Assembly: GCF_000145035.1 (NCBI RefSeq)
Contig: NC_014387.1
Coordinates: 2,842,001-2,906,000 of the forward strand
Direction: 5' to 3'
DNA: 64,000 bases
Source: Butyrivibrio proteoclasticus B316
GTDB lineage: Bacteria; Bacillota; Clostridia; Lachnospirales; Lachnospiraceae
This document shows positions 17,680 to 27,317 of the stretch, piece by piece. A program made the position numbers and the translations under genes. Below the pieces are notes generated by a model that did no database searches, had not been told where the DNA came from, and saw only the letters and a list, made by a program, of their open reading frames with translations. Each line of letters begins with the position of its first letter. The first letter of the stretch is position 1.

Positions 17680-19485
17680 TTAACCTCTTTTCATCGGTAT
17701 TTTCACGTAAACCTTGGTGTAGCAGCCTTCCATTGTTGCTACATCTATTCCGCATTTATCTCCATATTCCATGCGGATTCTGTCCTGAACATTCTTAAGT
17801 CCGATTCCGTTTCCTGAACCGCCCTCAGTCTTGATCTCTCCGGATATCTTTTTCCTGAGTATATCCAGTTCCTCATCATTCATTCCGCGCCCGTTATCAG
17901 TTATTTCTATAGTACAGAAGTCACCTTCAGGTATTCCCTTCATATAGATCGTGGTGTCATCTGCAAGTTCTTCAATGCCGTGGATAATGGCATTTTCTAT
18001 TATCGGCTGCAGAGACATCTTGGGAATCCTCTGCTTCATGATCTCATCAGGCACATTCAGAGAAAGATATATCTCGTAGTCAAACCTTAAGTTAATAAGT
18101 GCCATGTAGTTCTTGATATACTCAATTTCCTCTGAGACCATAACTGTATCAGACGTCCATTTCATACTGTATCTAAGAAGTTTACCAAGGCTTGTTATGG
18201 CATCTGAAATATCGTAATCCTCTTTGATCTCAGCCATCATCTTGATGGATTCCAAAACATTGTAAATAAAATGTGCATTTATCTGATTCTGAAGAGCCCT
18301 GATCTGGGAATCTTTGACCAGAACCTCTCTGCTGATGTTCTCCTTCATGAGTTCCTGGATATTATCAAGCATCCTGTTGACCTGATGGGCAAGTTCTCCC
18401 ATCTCATCATCTCTTCCGCTTTCTATGGTTCTGACATCAAGGTTTCCGCTTCTAACCTTTCTGATAGTCGCAAGAACCTCATAAAACTTCTTGAGCACAT
18501 GGTTGACCACAACATCTATTACAAAGGCCATTCCTGCCAATATGATCAGCATTCCGATGATGTAGTTGGTCCTTAGCTTATAGACATCATTAAGGCTCTC
18601 TGAAATGTCATCTACAGATACAAGCGTTCCTTTAAGCTCAGGGATATACATACCTGATATGACGCTCTTCTTTTCTTTTTTATAGTTAGTTGCAATCCTT
18701 GATGTTTCACCTGTATCCTGAGCAGAGCGAAGAGTATTGGCAACCTCAATTGCAATCTCGGCAATGCTGTCATCTTCATTGCTTCCATAGATTATCCTGC
18801 CCTCATCTGTGACAAAGCAGCTGCTTTCCCCCTTCATATCCTCATACATAGAGGGAAACATAGTGCGCATAGTCATGTTGGCCTCTATCACACCTATTTT
18901 TCCGTGCTGTCTGTCAGTCACAGGAGTTATAAGGCCAATCATTGGAGAATCTTCATAACCTGCAAAAAGATTGTCCTGATAGTCAAAAAACCAACCGCCA
19001 ATTGAAGCCATTCCAGCCCATTTCTGCCTGTTCATGCGACTATGCCCAAATAAAACAGGCATCATCTCCTGAACGTTATCATTGATGGCATAGTATCGCA
19101 CTCCGTGAAGAACAGGGTTGTTATTGATAAGTCTCTCAAGAGCTGCCACGTCATTTCTGTAAATGTCAATTAGCTGTCTTGTACTGAACTGTCCGTTCTG
19201 CGCGGCGCATATTAGCACATTGTTCATGGTGTCATTGGTCAGAAAGAACTGTGTTGTCATGTTGATAGAATCGATGTTATTAGAGATGCTATCTCTTCGT
19301 CTCTCCATAGTTGCCTGCATGAAGCTGACATTTTCCCTTATAGAGGACTGTTCCATATTGTAAAAGACAATACCTCCAAGGATAGCTATCGGCAGCATTA
19401 CAAAAATAAGGACAACGCCGGTCAGTCTGGTATTTAGTTTTAGGCCTTTACTCAATGCCAAGCTTTTCTTTTGCGCTTTCGACAT
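17680..19485 (-). CDS. Sensor histidine kinase, LytS/YesM type
   Basis: 601 residues from the ATG at 19485; the frame runs to 19527 but neither start has a strong ribosome binding site, and both overlap the end of the upstream lipoprotein gene (by 38 or 80 bases). Two membrane helices (about 16-37 and 300-320) bracket an extracytoplasmic sensor region. A HAMP domain follows, then the His_kinase box QNQINAHFIYNVLESI, where the usual Pro before HF is Ala, and an HATPase domain with QPIIENAIIHGIEE, DNGRGM and GIGLKNVQDR. It should sense a sugar, possibly through the co-transcribed binding lipoprotein. Confidence 0.9.
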   Translation of the reverse strand: MSKAQKKSLALSKGLKLNTRLTGVVLIFVMLPIAILGGIVFYNMEQSSIRENVSFMQATMERRRDSISNNIDSINMTTQFFLTNDTMNNVLICAAQNGQFSTRQLIDIYRNDVAALERLINNNPVLHGVRYYAINDNVQEMMPVLFGHSRMNRQKWAGMASIGGWFFDYQDNLFAGYEDSPMIGLITPVTDRQHGKIGVIEANMTMRTMFPSMYEDMKGESSCFVTDEGRIIYGSNEDDSIAEIAIEVANTLRSAQDTGETSRIATNYKKEKKSVISGMYIPELKGTLVSVDDISESLNDVYKLRTNYIIGMLIILAGMAFVIDVVVNHVLKKFYEVLATIRKVRSGNLDVRTIESGRDDEMGELAHQVNRMLDNIQELMKENISREVLVKDSQIRALQNQINAHFIYNVLESIKMMAEIKEDYDISDAITSLGKLLRYSMKWTSDTVMVSEEIEYIKNYMALINLRFDYEIYLSLNVPDEIMKQRIPKMSLQPIIENAIIHGIEELADDTTIYMKGIPEGDFCTIEITDNGRGMNDEELDILRKKISGEIKTEGGSGNGIGLKNVQDRIRMEYGDKCGIDVATMEGCYTKVYVKIPMKRG

Positions 19486-21061
19486 ACTTGTATCTCTTTT
19501 CCTGTAACTGCGAAAATCCCATAGCATTTCTGTCTGTTACAAATTTTTCAAGGATTTCATCAAACTCTTTTTCACTTTTGGCCAGGAGGAGGTTTTGAAG
19601 TGTCTCGCTCCATAATTTCTGAATTCTTGCGTTAGTGTAGGCATCCTCTGTATCAGCAGGAAGAATAATGTCATATACTCCTGTATATGTAGCATAAGGA
19701 TAAGTCCATTTTTCAAGCTGGTCTATTGGTCCCGTAGTTTCCTGTTTCCACTTTAACTGCATTACATTATCCTGAAACATCCAGTAGGCATCATCTGCCC
19801 CATACAAAGCATCGTACTGGCCTCTGTCTGTATCAAGGAGCTTTTGAACTTCCGGTTTCACCACTTCTTTTCCGTCTATAACATCGTATGTAATGCCCTC
19901 AACACCAAGATAGATCGTCTTTTGCCCTTCTTCTGAGAGCATATAGTCTATAAATTCTATTGCCCTGTCAGGATTCTTACAGTTCTTACTGACCATGGTT
20001 ATAGTCCATCCGCTTACCGTGTTGGTTGGGAGCACATAATCAGCACCATTCCTGTTTTTGGGACCATCCACTGCTATATATATGCTGTCCGGGTCCTTGG
20101 CATAAAGAGCTTTCTGCTGGGCTGACATATCGATATACTGATACAGCATGCAGAAATACCTTCCCTCTGCGATCTTCTCCTCCATCTGAACCCTCTGGTC
20201 TATGAAAAGATCTGTAGAAAGATATCCCTGTTCTCCCAACCTTCTGAACATCTTGAGCCATTTAATATACTCAGGATCGGTGTCTCTGTCATATAGCCTT
20301 CCGTCCTTCTCATAAGGAATAGCAAGGAAGTTCTGAAGATAGGCATCAAAAGAAACATTTCCCGTATCGTCAAAAATATGCGCACCAACAGGTATAAGGG
20401 GCTTACCATCTATTTCAGGAAACATCTCGTAAGCTTTTTTAACTGCAGCTTCAAACCCTTCTGTGGTAGTCATATCAGGGCTTCCTATGGCTTCATAGAT
20501 GTCTTTTCTTACAAGAAAGGTCTGATTAGAGCCGATGTTGTCATTATTTGCCACGTCATCAGGTGTTACAGACGAACATGGATAGCCATAAACATTGCCA
20601 TCCGGCTGGGTATACCAGGAAATTGCCTGGGGATCTGTAACCTCATAAAAATAAGGATCATACTCATCAGCCAGTGCATTCAGAGCATAAACCATATCTC
20701 CCTGTATCATCTCATTGACCTGAGGCTCCCACCAGCCCAGAGTAATCAGATCAGGAAGCGTTCCTGAAGCAATCAGCGAATTCAGTTTTTCTTCTTCATT
20801 GCCAAGTGGCGTTATGAAGTTTATATTGACGCCTGTCTTATTCGTTATTTCTTTGGACACAGCATTATCACCCCACTTGGTGTTAAACCAGGAGAAGTTG
20901 ATATACCAGTCAAGCGTAACTTCATCACCCTGCATACTTGTAATATTAATTTCAGCGTTCTCAGAAGCCTGCTCATCATTTTCCATAGCGCCGCATCCAC
21001 TAAGAGATAGAGCTAAGGCTCCTATGAGCAACAGGCTCTTATGAAACAGTTTATTCATCAA
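19448..21061 (-). CDS. Extracellular solute-binding lipoprotein (LplA-like)
   Basis: 537 residues. The signal peptide ends in the lipobox SLSGC, so it is a membrane-anchored lipoprotein. The body (NFSWFNTKWGDNAVSKEI, SGTLPDLITLGWW, FIDYMLSEEGQKTIYLG) belongs to family 1 sugar-binding proteins of the large type that bind oligosaccharides. It is the first gene of an operon with the kinase and regulator rather than with the permeases, so it may serve as a signalling receptor, or share the permeases encoded upstream. Confidence 0.87.
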   Translation of the reverse strand: MMNKLFHKSLLLIGALALSLSGCGAMENDEQASENAEINITSMQGDEVTLDWYINFSWFNTKWGDNAVSKEITNKTGVNINFITPLGNEEEKLNSLIASGTLPDLITLGWWEPQVNEMIQGDMVYALNALADEYDPYFYEVTDPQAISWYTQPDGNVYGYPCSSVTPDDVANNDNIGSNQTFLVRKDIYEAIGSPDMTTTEGFEAAVKKAYEMFPEIDGKPLIPVGAHIFDDTGNVSFDAYLQNFLAIPYEKDGRLYDRDTDPEYIKWLKMFRRLGEQGYLSTDLFIDQRVQMEEKIAEGRYFCMLYQYIDMSAQQKALYAKDPDSIYIAVDGPKNRNGADYVLPTNTVSGWTITMVSKNCKNPDRAIEFIDYMLSEEGQKTIYLGVEGITYDVIDGKEVVKPEVQKLLDTDRGQYDALYGADDAYWMFQDNVMQLKWKQETTGPIDQLEKWTYPYATYTGVYDIILPADTEDAYTNARIQKLWSETLQNLLLAKSEKEFDEILEKFVTDRNAMGFSQLQEKRYKYVESAKEKLGIE

Positions 21062-21099
21062 ATAACCTCTTGTTGTATACTATTAAATTTGAAACTTCC

Positions 21100-21128
21100 A
21101 ATTTATCAATATTACCATTTTACGTCAA
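21100..21128 (-). promoter_or_regulatory. Promoter of the lipoprotein-kinase-regulator operon
   Basis: TTGACG (21128-21123), 17-base spacer, TAAATT (21105-21100), about 40 bases before the start codon. Confidence 0.6.
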
Positions 21129-21182
21129 TAATAGAAAGTCATTCTGATAAAGTAATAAACTGTAAAATGAAAAAGAAAACGA

Positions 21183-21236
21183 AAAATCTAAGATAGGCTC
21201 TTTATGTAAAAAACCTATCTTAGATTATATTTTATT
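21183..21236 (-). terminator. Terminator after the permease genes
   Basis: AATCTAAGATAGG pairs with CCTATCTTAGATT across a ~16-base loop, 10 bases beyond the second permease stop. The T-tract on the minus strand is interrupted. Confidence 0.7.
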
Positions 21237-21244
21237 TCTTAAGA

Positions 21245-22072
21245 TTATTCTTTTACACTACCTGCGGAAATACTGCTGATAATGTACTTGGAGCAAAAGC
21301 TGAATACGATGATGATCGGTATTACGGAAATAGCAACTCCAAGGTAAATAGCTCCCTGATTCTTCTGAAGATCCGTAGCTGCATTAAGAGTAGAGATCAT
21401 TACAGGAAGAGTCATCTTTTTAGGTGTATTTAACAGGATCAAAGGAACAAGGTATGAATTCCAGTTTCCAATAAATGCTCCGATCGACATTGTTGCAATA
21501 CCAGGTGCCATGATAGGAAGCACAATTCTATGGAAGATGTGGATTTCAGATGCTCCGTCAATTCTTGCCGCCTCCATAAGCGCCTTGGAAAGTGTCGCCT
21601 TAACATACTGACGCAGGAAGAACACTATTCCCGGTGATGCCATAGCCGGAATAATAAGTGGTATATATGAATCGATAAGGTGCAGTTTCTGACAAAGGTT
21701 ATAGAAACCAATGAGAGACAACTGTCCGGGAATCATCATGAATATTACAATTATTCTGAATAAAAGATTGTTGCCCTTCCACTCATACATAGCCATTCCA
21801 AATGCTGTTATGGCTGAAAAGTAAGCTGTAAGGAGAGTTGCCGGGAGAGCCACTTTAACACTGTTAAAGAGTCCTCTGAAAAGATTTACATAATCAAATA
21901 ACACTACCCAGTTGTCCTTAAGGCTCTTGCCCGGCAGGAAGGAAAATGAATGTGTTATTTCAACACCTGATCTGGTTGCGTTCACTATCATGAGCCAGAA
22001 TGGAAGAATACACATCAGGGCAAGTCCTATCAAGAGAACATATAATATAAACTTTTTAATCTTATTAGCCAC
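21245..22072 (-). CDS. ABC sugar permease, MalG/UgpE type
   Basis: 275 residues, six membrane helices. The EAA loop contacting the ATPase reads MEAARIDGASEIHIFHRIVL. The C-terminal KEE-like tail is typical of carbohydrate uptake family 1 permeases. It lies three bases after the partner permease and forms the second half of the channel. No ATPase gene is present in the window, so a shared MsmX-type ATPase encoded elsewhere is expected. Confidence 0.93.
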   Translation of the reverse strand: MANKIKKFILYVLLIGLALMCILPFWLMIVNATRSGVEITHSFSFLPGKSLKDNWVVLFDYVNLFRGLFNSVKVALPATLLTAYFSAITAFGMAMYEWKGNNLLFRIIVIFMMIPGQLSLIGFYNLCQKLHLIDSYIPLIIPAMASPGIVFFLRQYVKATLSKALMEAARIDGASEIHIFHRIVLPIMAPGIATMSIGAFIGNWNSYLVPLILLNTPKKMTLPVMISTLNAATDLQKNQGAIYLGVAISVIPIIIVFSFCSKYIISSISAGSVKE

Positions 22073-22075
22073 TTG

Positions 22076-22993
22076 TTAATCCTCCTTTCCGCCAATGAAC
22101 TTAAATTCCATTACAGAAATAAACAAGATTATAAAGAACAGGGTGTACGCTATTGCTGAAGCAAAGCCAACCTGACGAGTTTCAAATCCAAATTTGTACA
22201 GATACATTACTACAGTCTGAAGGGTTCCGCCCGGATCACCTGATGTAGATGGGCCACCTGCTCCATTCATAAGGAATGGCAGGTCAAATAACTGAAGACC
22301 TCCAATAAGTGATGTTACAGCTACATATAAAAGAATCGGACGAAGAAGTGGAAGTGTAATACTTCCGAATACTTTCCATCTGCCTGCTCCGTCGATAGCT
22401 GCTGCCTCAAAGTAATCATTAGGAATTCCCTGTACTCCGGCCATAAGGATAATGAATGAGTTACCAAACCACATCCAGGCCTGTATTACAGAAATTACTC
22501 CCCAAGCAGTAGTTCTTTGTCCAAGCCAGTTGATCTGCTCAGAAACAAGTCCGCTCGCAAGAAGGATCTGGTTAACTGTTCCATATTTCCAGTCAAGAAG
22601 TGTCTTGAACAGGAATGCAACAGAAGTTGCTGCAATTAAGTTTGGAAGATAATAAACTGCACGGAAAATAGCAAGTCCGCGAATCTTATATTTGATGTCA
22701 CTAAATACTATGGTCAAAAGAAATGCCAGTCCAAGCTGCAGTACAATATTAAGAGACCACATTTTTACTGTATTAAACAGTGAACGCCAGAAAAACTTGT
22801 CTTTTACCACTCTAATATAATTGGCAAGTCCGGTAAATTCAGGTTCACCGTAACCTTTGTAGGTAGTAAAGCTAAGATATAAAGTCCTGAAAACAGGATA
22901 AACACTAAAGATCAGGAAAACTATGATGAATGGGAGCACAAACAGATATGCTGCGTTGTTCCTGTTCTTTTTTTTAGTTCTTGCTGCTGCCAT
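22076..22993 (-). CDS. ABC sugar permease, MalF/UgpA type
   Basis: 305 residues, six membrane helices, preceded by a basic cytoplasmic N-terminus (RTKKKNRN). The EAA loop is YFEAAAIDGAGRWKVFGSIT. LLPFIIVFLIFSVYPVFRTL-like first helix is usual for the family. It pairs with the downstream permease and with the binding protein gene 110 bases upstream. Confidence 0.93.
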   Translation of the reverse strand: MAAARTKKKNRNNAAYLFVLPFIIVFLIFSVYPVFRTLYLSFTTYKGYGEPEFTGLANYIRVVKDKFFWRSLFNTVKMWSLNIVLQLGLAFLLTIVFSDIKYKIRGLAIFRAVYYLPNLIAATSVAFLFKTLLDWKYGTVNQILLASGLVSEQINWLGQRTTAWGVISVIQAWMWFGNSFIILMAGVQGIPNDYFEAAAIDGAGRWKVFGSITLPLLRPILLYVAVTSLIGGLQLFDLPFLMNGAGGPSTSGDPGGTLQTVVMYLYKFGFETRQVGFASAIAYTLFFIILFISVMEFKFIGGKED

Positions 22994-23043
22994 ATTTTCC
23001 TCCCAAATTGATTACCAGTTGCACGCTCGTCCATAGATATTTT

Positions 23044-23079
23044 TCGGGGCGCTGCCGCTTTCGTAGCAGTGCCCCGAAT
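23044..23079 (-). promoter_or_regulatory. Intercistronic hairpin between binding protein and permease genes
   Basis: TCGGGGCaCTGC / GCAGcGCCCCGA stem just after the binding-protein stop, followed by AAAAATATC rather than a U-tract. Such hairpins usually stabilise the upstream mRNA so that binding protein exceeds permease. Confidence 0.7.
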
Positions 23080-23101
23080 TTATATAGATTAAGTTTAAGG
23101 A

Positions 23102-24526
23102 TTAGCGCTCTATCTGGATTTCCGGATATGTAGATTCAACTACATCGTAGAACTCATTTATAGCTGTTTCCTTGTCTGCCTCGCCTGTCTTAACTGCTGT
23201 GCAAGCCTGTCCCCAAGCATCGTTAACGATCTTGTCGTAACGAGTTACCTTAGAGTAGTCAATTCCTGCAGCCTGCTCCTGCCAGAAGCTGTAAAGGTGC
23301 TGTCCGCCATAAACTTCATTAGCATCATCTTTGTGCTTCTCAAGAACAGATACAAGTGAAACTGTGTCACCTTCTGATTTCTCAATCCACCACTCAGCTG
23401 TGTTCTCATCAAGTGTTACCCATTTAAGGAAGTCCCAAGCCAGGTCTTTGTGCTCTGACATTGCTGAAATGCCGATGAAAGTACCCCCTCCAAAACCGTA
23501 AGCTGGTCCTGAACATACGCCCCATTTGCCTGATGTTTCACCAACATTGTCTCTCAGAGTAAGTACGCCCCAGCTTGGAAGTCCAAATGCAAATACCTGT
23601 GTTGTGTCAAGATCCTTAGTAGCTTCTGCGAATGCCTCAGCATCCCATACGTTTACTGAATCATCAGCATAACTCTGAACAGCTGCTGTAAGGATAGGTA
23701 CCTCGCCAGCCATAGCCTGATACCAAGGTGTTGACCACTGGTTAGCATAAGCTGTAAGGTCGTTCTGATAAAGATCTACAACAAGATCCATATAGTCAAG
23801 ACGCGCCTGGTCAAGGTTAAGCTTGCCATCAACTACCCAAGCTGTGTCTCCTGAGAAGTATCCCATCTCTGCATCTGAAGCAAAGATACGATAGCCATTG
23901 TCTTTAAGTTTCTGTGCTGTATCAAGGATTGTTGGGTAATCTGCAAAGAGCTTACCTACTTCCTCTGGATCATCTGTGCCGAATACTGTTTCTGCGATAT
24001 CTCTTCTGTAGTAGATACCTGCAGGAGTGATCTGATAAGAAATTGCTCTCTGAATGCCATCTGCATCCTGTCCAACTTCCCATACATAATCAACGATCTG
24101 ATCTGCGTAATCCTGTGCATTGTATGGAGCCTGATTAAGGTCCTCAAAATATCCTGCATCGTAGAAATCTTCAAGCATCTGAGGCTCGCCTACGATGATA
24201 TCAGGTGTTGTCTGTCCACCATTAAGTGCTGTCTGAACCTTTGTTACATAGTCAGCAGGCTCAATAACAACTGTCTCAATCTGTACATCATGATCTTCTA
24301 CATACTTCTCAGCGAAGGTCTGAAGGTCTTTTGCCAAAGTCCAGATAACAAGCTTCTCTCCGCTTGTTCCTACAGACTCTGTATTTGTGTTTTCAGGAGC
24401 TGCAGCTGTCTCTTCTGCTGCCTGTGATCCTGAATCAGTAGTTGCTGCGCTTTCGCTTCCGCAAGCTACAAGTGACATTGCCATAGCTCCGGCAAGAACG
24501 CTTGCCATTACTCTTTTAAATCTCAT
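23102..24526 (-). CDS. Sugar ABC transporter substrate-binding lipoprotein
   Basis: 474 residues from the ATG at 24526, eight bases after GGAGGGAGG; the frame extends six codons further without a site. The signal peptide ends in the lipobox SLVACG. NGGQTTPDIIVGEPQMLEDF, the Trp-rich core and EHKDLAWDFLKWVTL are family 1 sugar-binding features (MalE/UgpB-like). With the two permeases it forms one carbohydrate importer; the ligand cannot be read. Confidence 0.92.
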   Translation of the reverse strand: MRFKRVMASVLAGAMAMSLVACGSESAATTDSGSQAAEETAAAPENTNTESVGTSGEKLVIWTLAKDLQTFAEKYVEDHDVQIETVVIEPADYVTKVQTALNGGQTTPDIIVGEPQMLEDFYDAGYFEDLNQAPYNAQDYADQIVDYVWEVGQDADGIQRAISYQITPAGIYYRRDIAETVFGTDDPEEVGKLFADYPTILDTAQKLKDNGYRIFASDAEMGYFSGDTAWVVDGKLNLDQARLDYMDLVVDLYQNDLTAYANQWSTPWYQAMAGEVPILTAAVQSYADDSVNVWDAEAFAEATKDLDTTQVFAFGLPSWGVLTLRDNVGETSGKWGVCSGPAYGFGGGTFIGISAMSEHKDLAWDFLKWVTLDENTAEWWIEKSEGDTVSLVSVLEKHKDDANEVYGGQHLYSFWQEQAAGIDYSKVTRYDKIVNDAWGQACTAVKTGEADKETAINEFYDVVESTYPEIQIER

Positions 24527-24602
24527 AACTATTCCTCCCTCCAATTACAATTGGCTTCATTGGTTGTTTGTTATGAGCTTATTTTAGTTTTGGGGAGGAC
24601 AT

Positions 24603-24640
24603 AAAAAAATGACACCTTTTATATTTAGGTGTCATTTTTT
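24603..24640. terminator. Symmetric A/T-flanked hairpin
   Basis: AAAAAATGACACCT / AGGTGTCATTTTTT, 14-bp stem with an 8-base loop. It could terminate in either direction; on the minus strand it precedes the binding-protein promoter region. Confidence 0.7.
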
Positions 24641-24659
24641 CAGGTGTACATAATATGAA

Positions 24660-24814
24660 CAGTCAGAAATGTTTGTTTTCGTCTGCGTCGTAATTCATGG
24701 AGATTCGACTGTAAGAACCTGCCTCCTTTCAACGTTGTTCAAAACAGTCAGCAGGTTCTTACATTCTCATCTCATGAATTATCTCCTCGTCCGAGAACTG
24801 CACATTTCTGCCTG
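24660..24814. repeat. 155-bp imperfect palindrome
   Basis: Left arm 24660-24722 and right arm 24751-24814 are reverse complements at roughly three quarters of positions, perfect over GTAAGAACCTGC at the loop end, with further matches TAATTCATG and CAGAAATGT. The loop is 28 bases. No frame or known RNA is recognised. Confidence 0.75.
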
Positions 24815-24972
24815 CTTCATACGATTATGACATAACTGAAGCATACCCGTTTTATGGAGGAAACATCGCGGCTAAGTCATATTTTTAAAGGGACTTTGTT
24901 CGATAGATAATGATTAACAAATAATTGTGTCAGTACACATTTATAAAGAGTGTGCAAGTATGCTATTTTTTA

Positions 24973-25001
24973 TGTACAATTTGATTTTGTTTGTGTATAA
25001 T
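24973..25001 (+). promoter_or_regulatory. Promoter of the YczE-like gene
   Basis: TGTACA, 17-base spacer, perfect TATAAT (24996-25001), 100 bases before the start codon. Apart from this, nothing is seen in 24815-25101. Confidence 0.6.
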
Positions 25002-25101
25002 TCTGTGGGCAGGTAGTCCCGATGAGAATATTGCTTTTCCTCAGAAATTCAATATTCGAAGTCATAATCGTTGAAATGTATTTTATAAGAAGAGTTTTGG
25101 T

Positions 25102-25797
25102 ATGATCAGTAGATTTAGGAGTTTAAGAGAAAACCGCACAGTTAGTGCGATCTTTGCAAATATGATACTTGCGGCTGTCAGCCTATTTGTTAATGGTTTT
25201 GGCGTATATATGACCATTCAGGCCAATATCGGTGCAGGTCCCTGGGATGTCTTAAATCTTGGGCTTGCAAAGAGTCTTGGAATATTGTATGGAACAGCCT
25301 CTGTAGCAGTATCTTACGCGATTCTTGGTATAGATATAGCCTTGAGAGAGCCGATTGGTATTGCAATGTTCATAGATGCGTTTGTCGTTGGAAAATCAGT
25401 AGACTTTTTTAACAGATTAAATGTAGTCCCTAAATGTGAGTCACTTTCCAGTGGAATACCCGTGATGCTGATAGGGCTTGTGATCATAGCATATACCCAG
25501 TACACATATATGAGTGCTTCTCTTGGCTGCGGTCCAAGAGATACTCTGCTGGTGGCACTTACCAAGCGCGCCAGAAAGGTTCCTATCGGCGCTGTCAGTA
25601 TAACTCTTTTGAGCCTTGCAACACTGATTGGATGGCTCCTTGGAGGCCCTGTAGGTATAGGCACACTAATCTGCGCTTTCGCCACAGGACCAATAATGCA
25701 ACTGGCATTTTCTTCAGTTAAGTTCGATGCTACAAGCGTTCATCACCAGCATCTGGCTGACTCCGTAAGAGTTTTTGCTCACAAAAAGGTTGCCTGA
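25102..25797 (+). CDS. YczE/YitT-type integral membrane protein
   Basis: 231 residues with five to six hydrophobic segments. The conserved GVYMTIQANIGAGPWDVLN block near the first helix, and LGCGPRDTLLVAL later, identify the COG2364 YczE/YyaS group, whose function is unknown. It is a single gene with its own promoter and terminator. A transport role is often guessed but nothing here supports a substrate. Confidence 0.8.
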   Translation: MISRFRSLRENRTVSAIFANMILAAVSLFVNGFGVYMTIQANIGAGPWDVLNLGLAKSLGILYGTASVAVSYAILGIDIALREPIGIAMFIDAFVVGKSVDFFNRLNVVPKCESLSSGIPVMLIGLVIIAYTQYTYMSASLGCGPRDTLLVALTKRARKVPIGAVSITLLSLATLIGWLLGGPVGIGTLICAFATGPIMQLAFSSVKFDATSVHHQHLADSVRVFAHKKVA

Positions 25798-25805
25798 ACA
25801 AAAAT

Positions 25806-25848
25806 CGAGCGTTGCTCTGAGATCATCCCAGAGCAACGCTTTTTTCTA
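25806..25848. terminator. Terminator shared by converging genes
   Basis: AGCGTTGCTCTG / CAGAGCAACGCT stem, T6 on the + strand. The left half of the nucleotidase gene's last codons lies in the right arm of the stem. Confidence 0.88.
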
Positions 25849-26425
25849 TAAATTCCCAATCAGGGCATCTTGTATATCCGGAATTCGGGAACTGGACTTC
25901 CTGATTCCAAGGACGGTTAAATACCATTACCTTAAGGTCCGGCATGTGGTCAAAGAATTTGAAAGCTGCAGGTGAATCTTCTACAGCATAATCAAAGTGC
26001 ATTTTGTAATAGTCTTCAAGCTCAAGTGTGAACTCACTATTCTTGATAAAGCTGTCGCGCCCGTACTTATTAAGGCAAAAAAGCTTAACTCTCTCAAGTC
26101 CATGCTGATCAAGCCACAAACGTGATGGTTCGTAGGCACTGCTGGGGCGGCCAGTAATTATTGACACATTCGCACCGCTATCAATCCAGTTATTAACTAC
26201 TCTGGATGCTCCATTAGTTTCTTCAAAAGAAAGAAGCGCTTCCGGAGTATGAGCCTCGATCATCATATGCTCGTACTCTTCTTTTGTAAGATCAAATGAC
26301 CTTTGAAGGTCAAAGAATTTAACATCCTCGTAGGGCACTTTTTTACCATATAAATTCTCAACAAGACCTGTAAAATACCTTGCTGTCTCGCAGAGACAAT
26401 CATCAAAATCAATGTAAATATTCAT
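25823..26425 (-). CDS. HAD-family 5'(3')-nucleotidase-like protein
   Basis: 200 residues from ATG 26425, with AGGAAG upstream; an earlier in-frame start at 26491 is not supported. The first HAD motif is YIDFDDCLCET (two Asp), the second is SIITGRPS, and VEDSPAAFKFF gives the acidic end of motif IV. This layout fits the NT5C/YqfW group of deoxyribonucleotidases. Substrate is unproven. Its last residues are encoded inside the terminator stem shared with the YczE-like gene. Confidence 0.75.
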   Translation of the reverse strand: MNIYIDFDDCLCETARYFTGLVENLYGKKVPYEDVKFFDLQRSFDLTKEEYEHMMIEAHTPEALLSFEETNGASRVVNNWIDSGANVSIITGRPSSAYEPSRLWLDQHGLERVKLFCLNKYGRDSFIKNSEFTLELEDYYKMHFDYAVEDSPAAFKFFDHMPDLKVMVFNRPWNQEVQFPNSGYTRCPDWEFIEKSVALG

Positions 26426-26540
26426 AGTACTTCCTGATATATCCTTTTCTATATTTTTATCATTCCTTTTCAGGAAAATAAATAATACCACAGATTTTGA
26501 ATCTGGTCATCTCCTACTGAGCAACTTGTTTTTCTGAGTC

Positions 26541-27317
26541 TCACCTTGCAAGAATTATTTCTTTTGCCATATCAAATAGCTCATCCTGCGTCATATCAAG
26601 GTCAAATCCTATCAAAACGTATGAAATACCATCCATTTCAAAGTCTATCGAGCTAAGATAATCGGTATATCGCTCATCACTTCCAACGCTAATAGAAAAA
26701 TGCCTATCTTTTTCTTCTCTTTCAAGTTCTTCCTCACTAGGTTCTTCATCAACGGGAAGATTTAAGCACTCTGTGTAGTTATAGTATACGGTTATTCCCT
26801 CAATTTCCCTGACAGCTGTGTCTTCCTCATGCGGATCATCATACATTTCTGCAGGATCAGCATTGACACTGATCCAAGGGCATCCCTCTTTTTCATAGGT
26901 TATATCGATCCCTTTGAAATGCCTGAGGTCATTGCCATCTTCATCCTGGGTCTTGGCCTCTTCAACCTCCATATAATCAAATTTATATCCGTTACTAAAT
27001 GATTCAATAGCTGCTATATCAAGATCAGCTTTTTCTTCAATTCTGGACAGATCTTCAAAGTTACCGGTTCTGGTATCTATTCTGTTCCAGCTGACTATTC
27101 CCGCTGCTTCTCCTGCCGCAAAGGCAGTTGCACTAAATATCGTCATACATGCTGCAACAACTATTCCCAGTTTTCTAATATCAAGTTTTCCCTTCATACG
27201 ACCTCCATTCGCATTTCCGCCATTCATTATCCGGCGAACCATATGCTCTTTTTCATGATCAGAAAATTTGATATTCTCCATGGACTCTATATAGTTTTCT
27301 ATTTTTTCTCTCTTCAT
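26541..27317 (-). CDS. Predicted anti-sigma factor, membrane protein
   Basis: 258 residues. An N-terminal ~45-residue cytoplasmic part (FSDHEKEHMVRRIM) precedes one membrane helix (LGIVVAACMTIFSATAFAAG), then an acidic extracytoplasmic domain. It overlaps the sigma factor gene by four bases (ATGA), the classic sigma/anti-sigma arrangement. The outer domain resembles DUF4367/DUF4179 proteins in layout only. It should hold the sigma factor until an envelope signal appears. Confidence 0.7.
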   Translation of the reverse strand: MKREKIENYIESMENIKFSDHEKEHMVRRIMNGGNANGGRMKGKLDIRKLGIVVAACMTIFSATAFAAGEAAGIVSWNRIDTRTGNFEDLSRIEEKADLDIAAIESFSNGYKFDYMEVEEAKTQDEDGNDLRHFKGIDITYEKEGCPWISVNADPAEMYDDPHEEDTAVREIEGITVYYNYTECLNLPVDEEPSEEELEREEKDRHFSISVGSDERYTDYLSSIDFEMDGISYVLIGFDLDMTQDELFDMAKEIILAR

